This document shows, in pieces, positions 52,901-61,135 of a stretch of DNA of 64,000 nt. Below the pieces are notes generated by a model. The model was not told the origin of the DNA. It saw only the letters and a program-made list of their open reading frames with translations, and did no database searches. Source of the stretch: a virus; IMG/VR virus record IMGVR_UViG_3300021181_000009, positions 1 through 64,000 of that record; one strand, 5' to 3'. A program made the position numbers and the translations under genes. Each line of letters starts with the position of its first letter. Positions within the stretch are counted from its first letter, which is position 1.

Positions 52901-55900
52901 CACTAGAACTTCTCCAAGCGTATTCTGGCGGTGCAACATCTCCGAACTCATAATTCGCATCTGCCAATGATGAATCAAAATTTTTCGTAACTACTTGAGT
53001 GGGTGGTAACAAATTCCCAGCTAAATCGACCGGAATATAGTTAGATAACCCTGGGCGTGCATATAATGGGTTTATTCCAATATTATTTCCACCACCAACA
53101 TAGCCAGCCTCAAGATCCTGCCACAACAATGTGTTGCCTTTAGTATAAGGTGCAGGACCATACTGACTTATCCACCAGTCTGGAATTTGTGAAAATCCCA
53201 ACATTTCCCAAGGGCGGGTATCTGGGTGAGTAGTATCATAGAAATATTCATAGATACCTCTCCAGTAACCATGCAACTGTTGATTGTCTTTATCTTCGAA
53301 TGAGCTATAATTCCAAGTAAATGCATTATTGCTTTGGAACCAATTGTTGTCAGAATAATCTACCTTATTAATTCCTGCCCAGGTTAGAAATTCTCCAGAC
53401 AATATCTGATTAATTTCAGAAATCGAATAGTCAGTAGTTCTGAACTTACCAGGAATAATTGAATTGACATCAAGTTTATCGGTATACGTAGTCTTAATGT
53501 TATTATAGATACGCAATTCTAGTTCTAACAAAAGATCATCTCGGAAGTCTCCGAATGCAGGAGTATAACTACCGTCATGACCAATGATAACATCCATCGG
53601 AGTCTGATACGTATTATCTAGAACAATCTGAGGAATGAATGCGGGGTATAAACCTAGCTTAGTGGGAGTTTCCGGCACTAATGAACCATCAGTGCTAGAA
53701 TAATCCACGATGCTTATCACATCACCTGCAGCAAATGTAGTATTGATAAATTCAATAACAGCATTAGTTGTGCTAAATTGATAGTTCAATCCTCTAGTCA
53801 ATTGCACACCATTATGGTATACTAATACTGCTCTATTAGACAATTCAGTTGGATCAAAAATTGCAGAGATATTATAATTAAGTTGTGTAGGGTTAGCAAC
53901 ATTGTATGTTGTAGTAACGCCTGTTGATCCATATGGAATCATATCACTATAGTAATATGGGAATGAAATATCTTTATTCGCATTAATATATTTCATTATC
54001 GCATCGACTGCTGCTGGCGTAGCTAATTGATCAATATCACTAATCGTAATTGCTGCTTGCAAGAATTTTGTCTTGAAAGTGTTGTATTCATACCTAGCCT
54101 GGCGTATCGCATTGATGAAATTGTAATTATTATTCAATAAAAATAATTCAGCATACTGCAAGCCTGCACTATTCTGAATGATTTTTCCTTTATATTTGTA
54201 GATATTAGGAAAATCACGAAGATTTTGAGTTTCTACTCCTGTGCCGCCGTAAGTCAAGTTCGGAGATGATACATTATCACCAGAATACAATGTAGTATCA
54301 GCATCAAATAATGTTGTGTCTGAGGTCAATATTTGATTTTGTGTATTTTCAGAAAATGCAAATACATTTGTTTTTTGTGAAGCAAATTGTGATACATTAT
54401 CAGCAGTCACACCTGCTGTGTCAGCAGTTATTTGTGTTGTGTCTGATGTATCCACGATAGCAGGTAAGTAATTTGCAACTGCAAGACCAGGAATTATACC
54501 TAAGGATTGTGTAGCTGAAATAAACTGCTCGCTAATGTGGCTTCTATATTGACCTAAGGTAACTGTATCGATAGTTGCATTTTGCGCATTATCTTCTAAG
54601 TTGTCTGGAATTTCATAATAGCCAATTGATGTTGACTCTTGACTGTAGATGAAAATATCTACTTTATCGCCTGGATTTAATGTGACGTTCATTACTACAT
54701 ACAATCCAATGTCCAGCTGTTCTATAGCATACAGATCATTTTCAACATACAGATCATTTACATATAGCAATATATTTTCAACTAAAGTTGAAGTTTCAGG
54801 TGTGACGTCAATTAGGAATTGAGTTGCACCACTTGTATAAGTATAAGTGAAATGTTGATATTGCTTACTTTCCTCTGATGCAGTTGACCACACATTTCTC
54901 AAATCATAACCCAATGCAGCACTGGAATCAGTTTTATGCAAAAAGCCTATGTTGATATTTTTAGTAACAGTTAGTCCATTACTCAAGTATGAGAATACAT
55001 CTGTATCGAAAAAGTTTGTAAATTGAATATCACCTACATTGTTGAATGTTCGATATGTAATAGGGAAACCCAGCACTGAATCAGGTGACCCAGTTCCAAT
55101 TGTGTAACCAAAAATCTTTGTTCCAATAAATGTTGTTCCAGGATACAATGTTTGTTCTGTAAAACTGTTTCCTGCAGTGTCAAACATATCAAATAAGATG
55201 GGTTGATTTACAGAGAATTTTTCTTGATTAGTAACCCAATCGTTGCCATTAAAATTCATTGAAACACCAGTATACTTAGTTCCTTCCGATATAATGATGT
55301 TTTGATTTTCTTGTGCGACTTCCAATGGAGTTAAATTTAGCTGCGGGTTTGCACCAGCAGTCACAGTAATTAATTGTGCTTCATATACAGTTTGTCTAAC
55401 TGTCGGATTTGTAGCACCTGCAAATATTACTTTTACGCCATTTGTCAATTTAACTTGATCTACATAAAATCCTTGCTTTCCTTCTACTTGAGAGAATGGA
55501 TCAGTTACAGAAAAATCAATTAAATTTACAACATCGAAAAATGATGCGCCAGTGTTTATGAGTTGATAATTTTTTTCAAACTCAATTATTGGTCTAATTG
55601 CACGCTTAGTAGGATCTAATACTAAAGATGTGCTATTATAATTTGCAGCAGATTGCAATACATCAATATGAAACCATCTGTTTGATCTTGCCCATGGATT
55701 TCTATCTTCACTAGAACGTTGCATAGTAAGATAGTCAGGCTCTGTTAGCCCGATTGCAGTGTTAGCATACGGCTCTGGAGTTACTAAAGTATTTACTTGG
55801 ACCAATTCGATAGATTGCCCAACCCCCTCAACATAATATGCATTAAATTGATAATTAGATGGAGTAACATCGTCTCCGAAAATAATTTTCAATCCGTTTG

Positions 55901-57191
55901 TAAACTGGACTCCGTCTGGACTTGTGTATGTTGTTCTGCCTAGAATTTCAGTAGTTACATCAATTACTGATGAAGTGGGAGTATTAACAATATTAATTAC
56001 CCCAAATTGGTTAGCATTATTAGTAGTTTGATAATACAAAGTCTGAAGATTCGCTGTGATAACTGGAATCAATTCAAACGAATTGTCATAGTTAGTGCTT
56101 CTAGCAAATTCTCTGTTAGCATATGCATCACCTTCAAGTACATGAACTTTTTGACCGACTGGCACAGAACTTAGTGGTGAAAGTCTAATATAATTATTTG
56201 TATCTATAGTCAACAACCATGTGCCGAATCGCTCAGTCATAGGCACTACCGTATGCGTTTGACTAGAAGTCCAATCAGAATTAGAATTTGATTGGTTAGA
56301 GAAAATAATGATCTTATTGTTGATATAACGAAGCCCGTCAATTCCATCATAATTAGAAATGATACCATTTAATGGCATATCAGCAATTTGCGCATATGTC
56401 AAATCAGAAGCAATGTTAATAGTTGCAGCAAGAGGCATGTTTATGTAACCATCTTGAGCATCTGATTGTGGGACAGTAAAAGTTACAGTTTGAAGTGACG
56501 ACGCTCCATTGTTACTTACGCCGTCAATTTGCCTAGTAGGAACAGTGGTTAGCACAGTGTTAAAACCACTAAGCCCCGGTTGTGTCTGAATCCAGAAATT
56601 TTCAACATTTGTGTTTAACACAAAAGAGTACGTACCTCCTCTAGAAAGATTCAGAGTAGGATTTGCGTCATTTCCAGCTTGATCAAATTGTACGTAATTT
56701 GCTTGATTGTTAGATGAAACTAAAAATGTTTCATTTAACGGAATGGTTACTGTACTAACATTAACAACTGGTGGACCTTCTGGGACCCAATAATATTGGA
56801 AAAAGTTTATAAATTTATCTTCGTCAATCAATGGATTGAAGTTGTAATATTCATTTTCAAAAAGTCTAGAGTGATTATTTACAGGAACATTGTAATTAGC
56901 TAATTTGTTAATCAAATCTGGATATGTTGTAACTGAGGATACTAAGCCTGTAGTGCTATCTGTAATTACAAGACTAGGCTCTAATTGATAATTTGCTCTG
57001 TCAGTAGTCGTTTCGACAATATACCCGTCACCTTGCTTCCAGGTAGGCGTAAAAGTTCTACCCACAAAAGCACTAATTTTTTGTAATTGAGGTTCCGTAG
57101 TTAATTTGTCTAGGGTGGAACCTAGAACTTTTCTATTTGTATCAGTACGGAAAATCGAAGGGAGGTAGTCTAAACTGCGTAAAGTAGCCAT
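43914..57191 (-). CDS. Giant 4425-residue virion structural protein with FG-GAP propeller
   Basis: The frame is uninterrupted over 13.3 kb. The N-terminus (LDYLPSIFRTDTNRKVLGST, LDKLTTEP, then FVGRTFTPTW) is a conserved start of very large structural proteins next to baseplate genes in T4-like aquatic phages, as I recall. Seven FG-GAP/integrin-type repeats (FG-x-AI ... VGAP/VGSP/ISAP) at about residues 2244, 2300, 2350, 2474, 2599, 2744 and 2827 fit a seven-bladed beta-propeller with insertions. Two Gly-rich repeats (GGGGTGATAIAI, GGGGIGATAVAI) lie at about 3540-3610. Ser/Thr/Asn-rich, with little Cys. It is transcribed with gp6 and is probably a tail or baseplate-periphery/fibre protein; no enzymatic domain seen. 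Confidence 0.75.
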   Translation of the reverse strand: MATLRSLDYLPSIFRTDTNRKVLGSTLDKLTTEPQLQKISAFVGRTFTPTWKQGDGYIVETTTDRANYQLEPSLVITDSTTGLVSSVTTYPDLINKLANYNVPVNNHSRLFENEYYNFNPLIDEDKFINFFQYYWVPEGPPVVNVSTVTIPLNETFLVSSNNQANYVQFDQAGNDANPTLNLSRGGTYSFVLNTNVENFWIQTQPGLSGFNTVLTTVPTRQIDGVSNNGASSLQTVTFTVPQSDAQDGYINMPLAATINIASDLTYAQIADMPLNGIISNYDGIDGLRYINNKIIIFSNQSNSNSDWTSSQTHTVVPMTERFGTWLLTIDTNNYIRLSPLSSVPVGQKVHVLEGDAYANREFARSTNYDNSFELIPVITANLQTLYYQTTNNANQFGVINIVNTPTSSVIDVTTEILGRTTYTSPDGVQFTNGLKIIFGDDVTPSNYQFNAYYVEGVGQSIELVQVNTLVTPEPYANTAIGLTEPDYLTMQRSSEDRNPWARSNRWFHIDVLQSAANYNSTSLVLDPTKRAIRPIIEFEKNYQLINTGASFFDVVNLIDFSVTDPFSQVEGKQGFYVDQVKLTNGVKVIFAGATNPTVRQTVYEAQLITVTAGANPQLNLTPLEVAQENQNIIISEGTKYTGVSMNFNGNDWVTNQEKFSVNQPILFDMFDTAGNSFTEQTLYPGTTFIGTKIFGYTIGTGSPDSVLGFPITYRTFNNVGDIQFTNFFDTDVFSYLSNGLTVTKNINIGFLHKTDSSAALGYDLRNVWSTASEESKQYQHFTYTYTSGATQFLIDVTPETSTLVENILLYVNDLYVENDLYAIEQLDIGLYVVMNVTLNPGDKVDIFIYSQESTSIGYYEIPDNLEDNAQNATIDTVTLGQYRSHISEQFISATQSLGIIPGLAVANYLPAIVDTSDTTQITADTAGVTADNVSQFASQKTNVFAFSENTQNQILTSDTTLFDADTTLYSGDNVSSPNLTYGGTGVETQNLRDFPNIYKYKGKIIQNSAGLQYAELFLLNNNYNFINAIRQARYEYNTFKTKFLQAAITISDIDQLATPAAVDAIMKYINANKDISFPYYYSDMIPYGSTGVTTTYNVANPTQLNYNISAIFDPTELSNRAVLVYHNGVQLTRGLNYQFSTTNAVIEFINTTFAAGDVISIVDYSSTDGSLVPETPTKLGLYPAFIPQIVLDNTYQTPMDVIIGHDGSYTPAFGDFRDDLLLELELRIYNNIKTTYTDKLDVNSIIPGKFRTTDYSISEINQILSGEFLTWAGINKVDYSDNNWFQSNNAFTWNYSSFEDKDNQQLHGYWRGIYEYFYDTTHPDTRPWEMLGFSQIPDWWISQYGPAPYTKGNTLLWQDLEAGYVGGGNNIGINPLYARPGLSNYIPVDLAGNLLPPTQVVTKNFDSSLADANYEFGDVAPPEYAWRSSSEYPFSIQILEALAKPAKYFGLLIDNGYQKNASLNQFLFTDNERFKQTDTSFNGTTVNNLIVRQASYTNWVADYIRTQGINPSTTLLSDITAMTIQLAYKMGAFTDQNYLNVILEQNTPATTTQGILVPVDNYSVSLIKSAPVTTATYSAVIVELTSGGYSVRGYDATTPYFNIVPSVSSSNAVTISQAGATATIYQDYTPVLMSVAYGSTFTTKQQLVDFLVSYQRYLNAVGFNFSDRSSALNQQQDWYLSSNEFLAWSQQGWDVGAAIVLSPVANKLQLLSALSVADSLQDNAFGARILDLNFNVIDNTRYTVLRDSSATPNIFAVEVVDGTTIGLMTINLVQWEHVLVFDNITSFNDIIYQPATSDRQYRVKLNGYKTTAWNGSMSTPGFFINQNNVQTWDPNTTYNTNDLVSFKGVYYTAKQIVYPSSTFNFTVWQQIDSSVIKTGLIPNFANTAQQYQNFYNVDYVNFNDQADAHAKGLIGFRPRTYLTDLDVESSSQIKFYQGFIKQKGTTTAVDAFTRANFGNLSSNVELFEEWAIRVGSFGATETKLDVEVQLDSATFTGNPQIIEFNPTVIDTSNSVVPAVSYAPSQLYSAPLSWDSSPFITGPGIPIEQQLPTAGYVRPSDVDAVVFDITDIATIDNVIPNIGSGYTIWTAKDFTNDWNVYRVSETGVTCETVSNALDGLIQLSFAQYHQFTVGQIIALKNFSSAFDGFYQVLQVVDLQNILVAYSANLSGFVQATGTGLVFTLQSIRFTVASDMSTFTPINAWLDGDMTWIDNYQDLGEWAVLQKNSPFDFTNYLSRFTTNIGANFGTAIAASSSNSFVLVGAPGLGFNANGGTLSLFVKSSNGTLVPAQELEITSTQIANLGQTAINTPIGWIASAPGSRSGTGYVYTGIIKNAGFVITQTIVAPDFGVLSNFGGSLCATADGSYLFISAPKVNEVYAYGLVQGAAYNQITLTADSVTATFALGFTPLSINSLNVLDNSGLIAYVPNIDYTISGSNIVFNVAPTTNVIVTQPTQFYNYISTITASDSALNDEFGFDITCNAAGNRLYVSAPNNVGNANEFKAGAVYCFARSGQQFVMDGATTVVVPTLPISNNVTVTIDGVYQPSNIFNPNTYNVIINTSNNTIVFLNAPAAGSIVKVVYGNFNQIQKLGGNTTQQTVNFGQSIAYDDLSGNLLVGAPNETDESIYYSGAVYRFIDAGSSTGTLTSVINPTLIAGDVIAINSFYVTVTNATLNGFASNINAAKITGITASVLNNALVITSSSSATANRLAISPVLGNTYKNLGFVPIQQTQQIINPIATSNARFGYAVAIQDGGTEMMVGSPFASTYEDTTFDSASTTFDRTTTHFVDAIPSGSVFVFELQPDIDGSNLGQYVEVQQLVSGKQVSGDLFGTAIDSSGTDIFVGSPNAFDRNPQAGTVQQYVNSSGTLGWEILRTQSSPIIPNPVNKMFVYSKQTNTILQNIETVDPLFGMIPGEAKQNIDFFTSVDPAVYEVVQNAESGLILNPLAPWGKDQIGLVWWNLDTVRFVDYKQGDLAYRAANWASLMPGSSVDVYEWVSTIYLPSQYVTQVGDGVPKHADDSVYCSQITYDSITGNQVITYYYWIKNKTSINVTSPKTLPVNSVAQIISNPQAQGIEFAAILDTNALALYNVISNVSSNDTILHINYNNSVSDNLIHNEYQLVQNGNVNSKIPPQIISKLTDSLVGVDKLGNTVPDSSLPVSEQYGTALRPIQSMVIDRLTGLEVLIQYVNSVCSVNQIAFSKDLSVIQQFDPIPPAISNNGTINYNQTVANYETLTFLPVAALAPGYKVLVANDFNFNGFWAIYSKTQSNVWVAIQMQSYDTRQYWQYVTWYSPEYNPAYTPDFVVDTLVDIAFLTNVQPGNIIKINDNGSGDSEIVLFNSIGNYTTLALDNATIQFDSSLYDFVDNQLGWDNQRFDVQPFDKFPVQETRNIINCIFNNIFIDDLAINANSLFFRMINYILSEQKWVDWIFKTSFVSVLHQIRELSQVPSYQIDNQTYFQDYLNEVLPYHTIIRDYVLDYTWQDTYLGDVTDFDLPPYFDSSLGYYRSPNGTQPNDQFLLDTQPQYEMWNNYHLSNNLISIELSNGGSGFISTPTVYVTGGGGTGATAIAIMNGSTVASIEILSEGVNYVTAPIVTISGGGGIGATAVAIIGNNLIRSFDLTMKFDRISYNTNVVPWTPNTTFTTNQIVTYNGLSYGINVNFTGSVDDILVSDDTTLISVDETAGIFVSGSTFDTTNLFLMSDSDYTNANDRIAALYDPSSGMPGDFLNQVQSGIDYSGVKMTGLTFEQTPVWDVGGFDTEPFDATQIGPEGFPIPSDSLYDVEVSSLYTDLELGIRPADIIVDGGAYIDAFASYAPEELVPGSVFDTLDFKVVTNDPTINSTNPKGVPVELFSYPGTGFTQTYSYSATNLLGDNVLVFTKNGGMQIPNVNYTMSFNSKTITFKFPPASSDYVYLYVIDDAGGNQIFAESFILSGNTNLITLNAPYAEVMDSLVLFNGLTTNAYTLSLAPDGRNTLLTITAAALNGLNVHVHLYSTYLTRAEVHVQEVVIAGPITSSSYIINMDRTIFNAGPIGGAIIVNHNDNRLIPTNTAYYTGDGVTTVFASQGTQNINPATVQPGDFDVWINNVPYFSSSYTILPPSGTIPRQIQFNTAPPVGAQISVGVNTGAQYVMTGGSPIGNNQFTINSSEVTLLPGDIISIISVQCDDLESIRTQVYQGGQIIGASTLNGFSAAPYDTAGFDAPSTIELIVPNYTLSRPAANLNYLIITFNGRRLIPYNDFSLLTPTVVTLSSTLNVQQSDIVVITSLTEVVQQSAIGFRMFKDMRDNWSYLRLSQANTTTLVQALHITDTEIFVKDVSTLGIPNPEQVIPGVIFIGGERITYWQIDTVNNALLQIRRGTAGTGATQATIPVGTLVEDASMGQEIPNAAGMTWYTLGATTPSNGQSLVNDDTIQAIFLKEQPTFYIG

Positions 57192-57219
57192 AGGTTTATC
57201 ATTTTATATCTGTTAAAGA

Positions 57220-57227
57220 TATTTATG
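57220..57227 (-). promoter_or_regulatory. T4-type late promoter octamer (CATAAATA)
   Basis: CATAAATA on the minus strand, 28 nt before the ATG at 57191, just after the terminator that ends the gp6 transcript. The leader of about 22 nt has no strong ribosome-binding site. It is the start for the 13-kb structural gene. Confidence 0.6.
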
Positions 57228-57232
57228 CCATA

Positions 57233-57262
57233 AAAAAGCCCACTTTTTGAATCTGCGGGCTT
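57233..57262 (-). terminator. Rho-independent terminator after gp6
   Basis: Minus strand AAGCCCGC, an 11-nt loop and GTGGGCTT (one G-T pair), followed by a T run. It separates the gp6 transcript from the late promoter of the giant gene at 57220-57227. Confidence 0.75.
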
Positions 57263-57284
57263 CTTTTATTTTACGAAATTTATT

Positions 57285-60200
57285 TCAACTAAAAATTACA
57301 TTGCTTGCTTTAATTTGCGATGCAGTAATAGAGGATATGATTTGAACATTATCCACAGTTGCAGCAGAAATCAAAATCTCATTGAAATTTGCATTTACTT
57401 GCATGAGACTACCGAAAGATTGATTATTTGCTGCTGGCACTAGTAATACTGAACTAATTTCTGATGCCAATTGCGTATGTAGATATGCAGCCAAATCTGA
57501 ATAGTAAAATGTTTCTCCGAAATCCCAATTGCTAATAGAGAAATAATTGTTAATTGCACCTATAATGCCAGTCTGGACTTCATTGGGAGTAGCATTCGTA
57601 GATGGATTCATTACTACTAAGAAATTAGCTTGTAATGATGGGTCTGCTTTCGAACCAAATAGAGGTTTATATACGGCGCTATTGAAAATCAATTCATCAC
57701 TTATCATTTTGTAATTGTTTAGTGAATTATATGCATCAAACAATTCATCTGTTGTTGGCGCGCTGGGTTCTACAACAGTTCCTGTAGTATCTTGAATCCA
57801 ATTTCTATAAGATGTGTCATACGCTTGCGTCAGTAAGTAGATATCGATCAAATTCATCGGGCTAGGATCAATTCTTCTACTACCGATAGCATTGTGCTTA
57901 TATTGAAAATATAGCCCATATCGACCTGTCCTGGTGATGTAATTTGTAACTACACTCAAAGTTGTTGCAGTATACAGTCCAGTAACTGGATTGATTGTAT
58001 TTGCAGATTGATAGAATACGCCTTCGCTCGTAGCATAGAATGTTGTGCCAATTGTAAACGTGTTAACTGCTGATTTAATTTGCGCTTGAGTCGCATATGC
58101 ATTAATAATTATGCCAGGAGCAACTGGTGTGTATTTGATATACCCACCATACGTAGTTGATTGCTCAAAAAATACAATCTTATTAGTTACATTTACGGTT
58201 GGATTTACTATGTCGATGAAAAAATCTGGATTGTCTGGTGCTCCGTTTCCATTGATACTACTGAATGTTACTTTAACTCTATTAGGGTCTACATAACCAT
58301 CGCTTGCAGTAATTGAATCTAATACTGAACATGAAATGTCATTCAGAAATCCGATGGATGTGTCAGGTTGCGCATTAATTTTCAACACATTAATCGTATC
58401 TGCAACTACTTGACCTGTAGATGAATCATATACTTTGGCTAGAGGATCAAAATAGAACGTTGTCTCACCCACACTCTCAAAGATATATGCAAGACCTCTA
58501 TAAAATGCATTGTATCCAATGGAAGTTGGTTGGAACCAGACCAACCAACTATTATCTAAGTTTTGATTTGATGTATCGCCGGCGAATTGTAATGAGAATG
58601 GTGTTGTTGTATTCAAATTTTGAGAATTAATAATCACTAACGAACTTGTTGGTACATCATATCTAACACCAAATGTCACATTAGTAACAAAGTTAGTCAA
58701 CATAGTTTGACTAAGCGATGAAGAAACTTGAAATTGATATTGAGGAATTATCGATGTTACTACGGCATTGCCTGGCAGGATACCATCAATTACAACAGGA
58801 CCATAACCTGTAGACAATATCCCTGTCCCATTCGCAGTGCCATCACCAACTACTGCTCCTATTTGAAAATATAATACTGTAGAATCACCTGGATTGACTG
58901 GCGATCCCGCCATCAATAATCCGATCGTTGAGAAATAGAATCCTGCAGGTGCAGTAAATTCAATCAGTGCACCTTGAGTTATATACTTATTGTTTGTTTG
59001 TGAAAAACTACCTAGTTCAACAATTTTTCCAGTGGAATCTGTGAAATATCCTGTCGCATTGCTTGTAGTTGCAGTAACTTGATTCCAAGTCAATGCAGAA
59101 GTAAATCTAGGGAAGTTTGCATAGAAGAATTGTAGCATTTCTGGACCTTCTAATGCTTCTTGAATTTCTCCCGTAATAACATTGTTGATATCATTATTAT
59201 TAGTAAAGCTAAACGTAAAAGATTGATCATCTTCTTCTTCGTAAATGATCCCGTCATCACAAAATATATTCGTGCTACTGTATGTTCCAGTTACGTCTAT
59301 AACATCAATAAATCTACTGATACCACTAGATACTCGATTTACTGCTTTTGCTTTTACAATCGTGCTGAAGGATGTATATGGAAAGATATTATAATCTTCA
59401 CCATTCACCATTCTATTCTGTGTATAGTATTGCTGTGGTGCTTTTAATTTAATGTCTGCTAACGATTCTCTGCTAGTTGCTGTTGCAACAGTATATTGCA
59501 AACTTGCTGTAACTGTCATTGTTTCAATTCTGCCTAGTCTACTAATGTAATTGACGGGCACAACAATTCGTTGCATCTCTGTAGGGCTAATAACATAAGT
59601 CAATCCATTGCTGATACGATAGTAGACTCTGAATGTTCCTTGAGGGATATTTGCAAATACACCATCACCAAATACTAAATCAACTTGATCATTTGCTCTA
59701 GAAACAACTTGATATATATTCCTGTCTGTAGCCGAAATACTATTGAACGCGATGTTGACCCCTGATATAGCAGGGACTTGTTCCCAAAGTGTTGTCGGAT
59801 TATTATTTGCGTCAAGTTGATACAACCAAATGTCTGTGTTATTAATGTTATCAAAATTTACACTAATTACTCGATTAGTTAGAACTTCAGTGATATTAAA
59901 ATCTTGATATGCAAGCGTCCCTTGTGTGAATCGAACGAAGAAACCGGTATTAGGGCTCGTATTTCCTGCATTGTCATTTTGATAGAATAATGAAAATGGT
60001 GCGCCAGGTGTAGGATCTACTTCTGCAATAGTTCCATCATTGATATTAGTGCCAGTCACTTCAAATGAGGTGTTAGTCCCATTAACTTTATTTTGGAACG
60101 AGAACACTGGCAATACATTTGATAGTGAATTCACTTGATATACATTTGTAGTGATGTTATTCACTAAATTAGTTGCAGACGGTGTGCCGACTTTTTGCGC

Positions 60201-60686
60201 AGGCGAAAACGCAGCGTTAAGTATCGAATTAAATTGCTCTTGCCAATTGAGATTTGATGGATCATTCCAATTTATTGAAATATTTGCAATATTGTTTCCT
60301 AGACTGTCTATTACACTTTCTGTTGTTGACAGAGAAACTAGTTTCATTTGACCGTTTGCAGGAATGTTTCTGCTTGGATTATAACTAACAAGTCGTGCCA
60401 ACTTTAAAATACTGTCTCTGCGTTCAGCAGTGTCAATAAAGTTTTCTCGTGAATTCAAGTCACCGCGGAACGCTAGATTCTGACCGAAGAATGCAATCAA
60501 TTCAATTAATGCAATATATTCACTACTGTCAATAAAATCGTTGAAATTTTCTGCGTAGTTTAAACGCAAATAATCGATCATAGCCTTTCTAATAGTCTGA
60601 AAGTCATATGATTGAAAATTTGCCTGACTAAAGGCTTGATATATTTTTGTCCAGTCGTTGACTGCTTGTAGATTTTGTGAGGCCAT
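57285..60686 (-). CDS. gp6: Baseplate wedge protein, gp6-like
   Basis: 1133 residues (T4 gp6 is 660). In T4, gp6 joins the wedges into the ring of the baseplate. The N-terminus holds the conserved gp6 segment (IRKAMIDYLRLNYAENFNDF, IDSSEYIALIELIAFFGQNL, AFRGDLNSRENFIDTAERRD). VFGDGVFANIPQGTFRVYYR is the baseplate-J-like core signature (G-D-G-x-x-G-x-x-P). The C-terminal part (WDFGETFYYSDLAAYLHTQL) is also gp6-like. The extra length comes from inserted beta-rich domains in the middle. Gene order gp5-gp25-gp6 on one strand matches T4-like baseplate modules. Confidence 0.9.
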   Translation of the reverse strand: MASQNLQAVNDWTKIYQAFSQANFQSYDFQTIRKAMIDYLRLNYAENFNDFIDSSEYIALIELIAFFGQNLAFRGDLNSRENFIDTAERRDSILKLARLVSYNPSRNIPANGQMKLVSLSTTESVIDSLGNNIANISINWNDPSNLNWQEQFNSILNAAFSPAQKVGTPSATNLVNNITTNVYQVNSLSNVLPVFSFQNKVNGTNTSFEVTGTNINDGTIAEVDPTPGAPFSLFYQNDNAGNTSPNTGFFVRFTQGTLAYQDFNITEVLTNRVISVNFDNINNTDIWLYQLDANNNPTTLWEQVPAISGVNIAFNSISATDRNIYQVVSRANDQVDLVFGDGVFANIPQGTFRVYYRISNGLTYVISPTEMQRIVVPVNYISRLGRIETMTVTASLQYTVATATSRESLADIKLKAPQQYYTQNRMVNGEDYNIFPYTSFSTIVKAKAVNRVSSGISRFIDVIDVTGTYSSTNIFCDDGIIYEEEDDQSFTFSFTNNNDINNVITGEIQEALEGPEMLQFFYANFPRFTSALTWNQVTATTSNATGYFTDSTGKIVELGSFSQTNNKYITQGALIEFTAPAGFYFSTIGLLMAGSPVNPGDSTVLYFQIGAVVGDGTANGTGILSTGYGPVVIDGILPGNAVVTSIIPQYQFQVSSSLSQTMLTNFVTNVTFGVRYDVPTSSLVIINSQNLNTTTPFSLQFAGDTSNQNLDNSWLVWFQPTSIGYNAFYRGLAYIFESVGETTFYFDPLAKVYDSSTGQVVADTINVLKINAQPDTSIGFLNDISCSVLDSITASDGYVDPNRVKVTFSSINGNGAPDNPDFFIDIVNPTVNVTNKIVFFEQSTTYGGYIKYTPVAPGIIINAYATQAQIKSAVNTFTIGTTFYATSEGVFYQSANTINPVTGLYTATTLSVVTNYITRTGRYGLYFQYKHNAIGSRRIDPSPMNLIDIYLLTQAYDTSYRNWIQDTTGTVVEPSAPTTDELFDAYNSLNNYKMISDELIFNSAVYKPLFGSKADPSLQANFLVVMNPSTNATPNEVQTGIIGAINNYFSISNWDFGETFYYSDLAAYLHTQLASEISSVLLVPAANNQSFGSLMQVNANFNEILISAATVDNVQIISSITASQIKASNVIFS

Positions 60687-60705
60687 GTTTAACCCGATAA
60701 TAGAA

Positions 60706-60713
60706 TATTTATC
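60706..60713 (-). promoter_or_regulatory. T4-type late promoter octamer (GATAAATA)
   Basis: GATAAATA on the minus strand, 19 nt before the ATG of the gp6-like gene at 60686. The leader shows only a weak TCGGG site. It lies in the 49-nt gap after gp25. Confidence 0.6.
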
Positions 60714-60735
60714 TGATTTTTATGGCGAATTTTAG

Positions 60736-61122
60736 TTATGCTGCTGTTACTGTAGAGAAAAGTTGTTGATTTTCATTATAAAAACTTAGCAACATATTTG
60801 CTGTTTGATTTGTGGGAATATAAGTCAATGTAATAGCCAATTGAATCCCTTTGTTGAACTGCGTAACAATAATATTTGACAAAGATACACGAGGATCATT
60901 GCCTGCTATAGTCTGAATATCTTTTACCATCGCAGATTTCACATCTTCTGTAAAATTTTCAAACAATAGATTCCAAATGATAGTGCCATAATTAGGATTC
61001 ATCAACTTCTCACCCTTTCGAATGTTAAAATTGTTGAGAATATCCCTGATAACTAAATCTATATCAGACAAAGTAAATTTCTTTGTCTGACCGATTGTTG
61101 AAAATCCAATGTAGGTTGACAT
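60736..61122 (-). CDS. gp25: Baseplate wedge protein, gp25-like
   Basis: 128 residues (T4 gp25 132). In T4 it sits at the inner baseplate with gp6 and gp53 and nucleates sheath assembly. Seen: FTLSDIDLVIRDILNNFNIR, KGEKLMNPNYGTIIWNLLFE (the gp25/LysW-like G-E-x-L-x-P-x-Y-G-T-x-[IL]-W line), DPRVSLSNI and a C-terminal TLTYIPTNQTANMLLSF. Its ATG lies 5 nt after a TAAATA octamer and 8 nt after the stop of the gp5-like gene, so the late message would be leaderless. Confidence 0.9.
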   Translation of the reverse strand: MSTYIGFSTIGQTKKFTLSDIDLVIRDILNNFNIRKGEKLMNPNYGTIIWNLLFENFTEDVKSAMVKDIQTIAGNDPRVSLSNIIVTQFNKGIQLAITLTYIPTNQTANMLLSFYNENQQLFSTVTAA

Positions 61123-61127
61123 ATTAT

Positions 61128-61135
61128 TATTTAGT
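61128..61135 (-). promoter_or_regulatory. T4-type late promoter octamer (ACTAAATA)
   Basis: ACTAAATA on the minus strand ends 5 nt before the ATG at 61122 and overlaps the stop of the gp5-like gene. It would give gp25 a leaderless late message in addition to readthrough from the gp5 gene. Confidence 0.45.
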
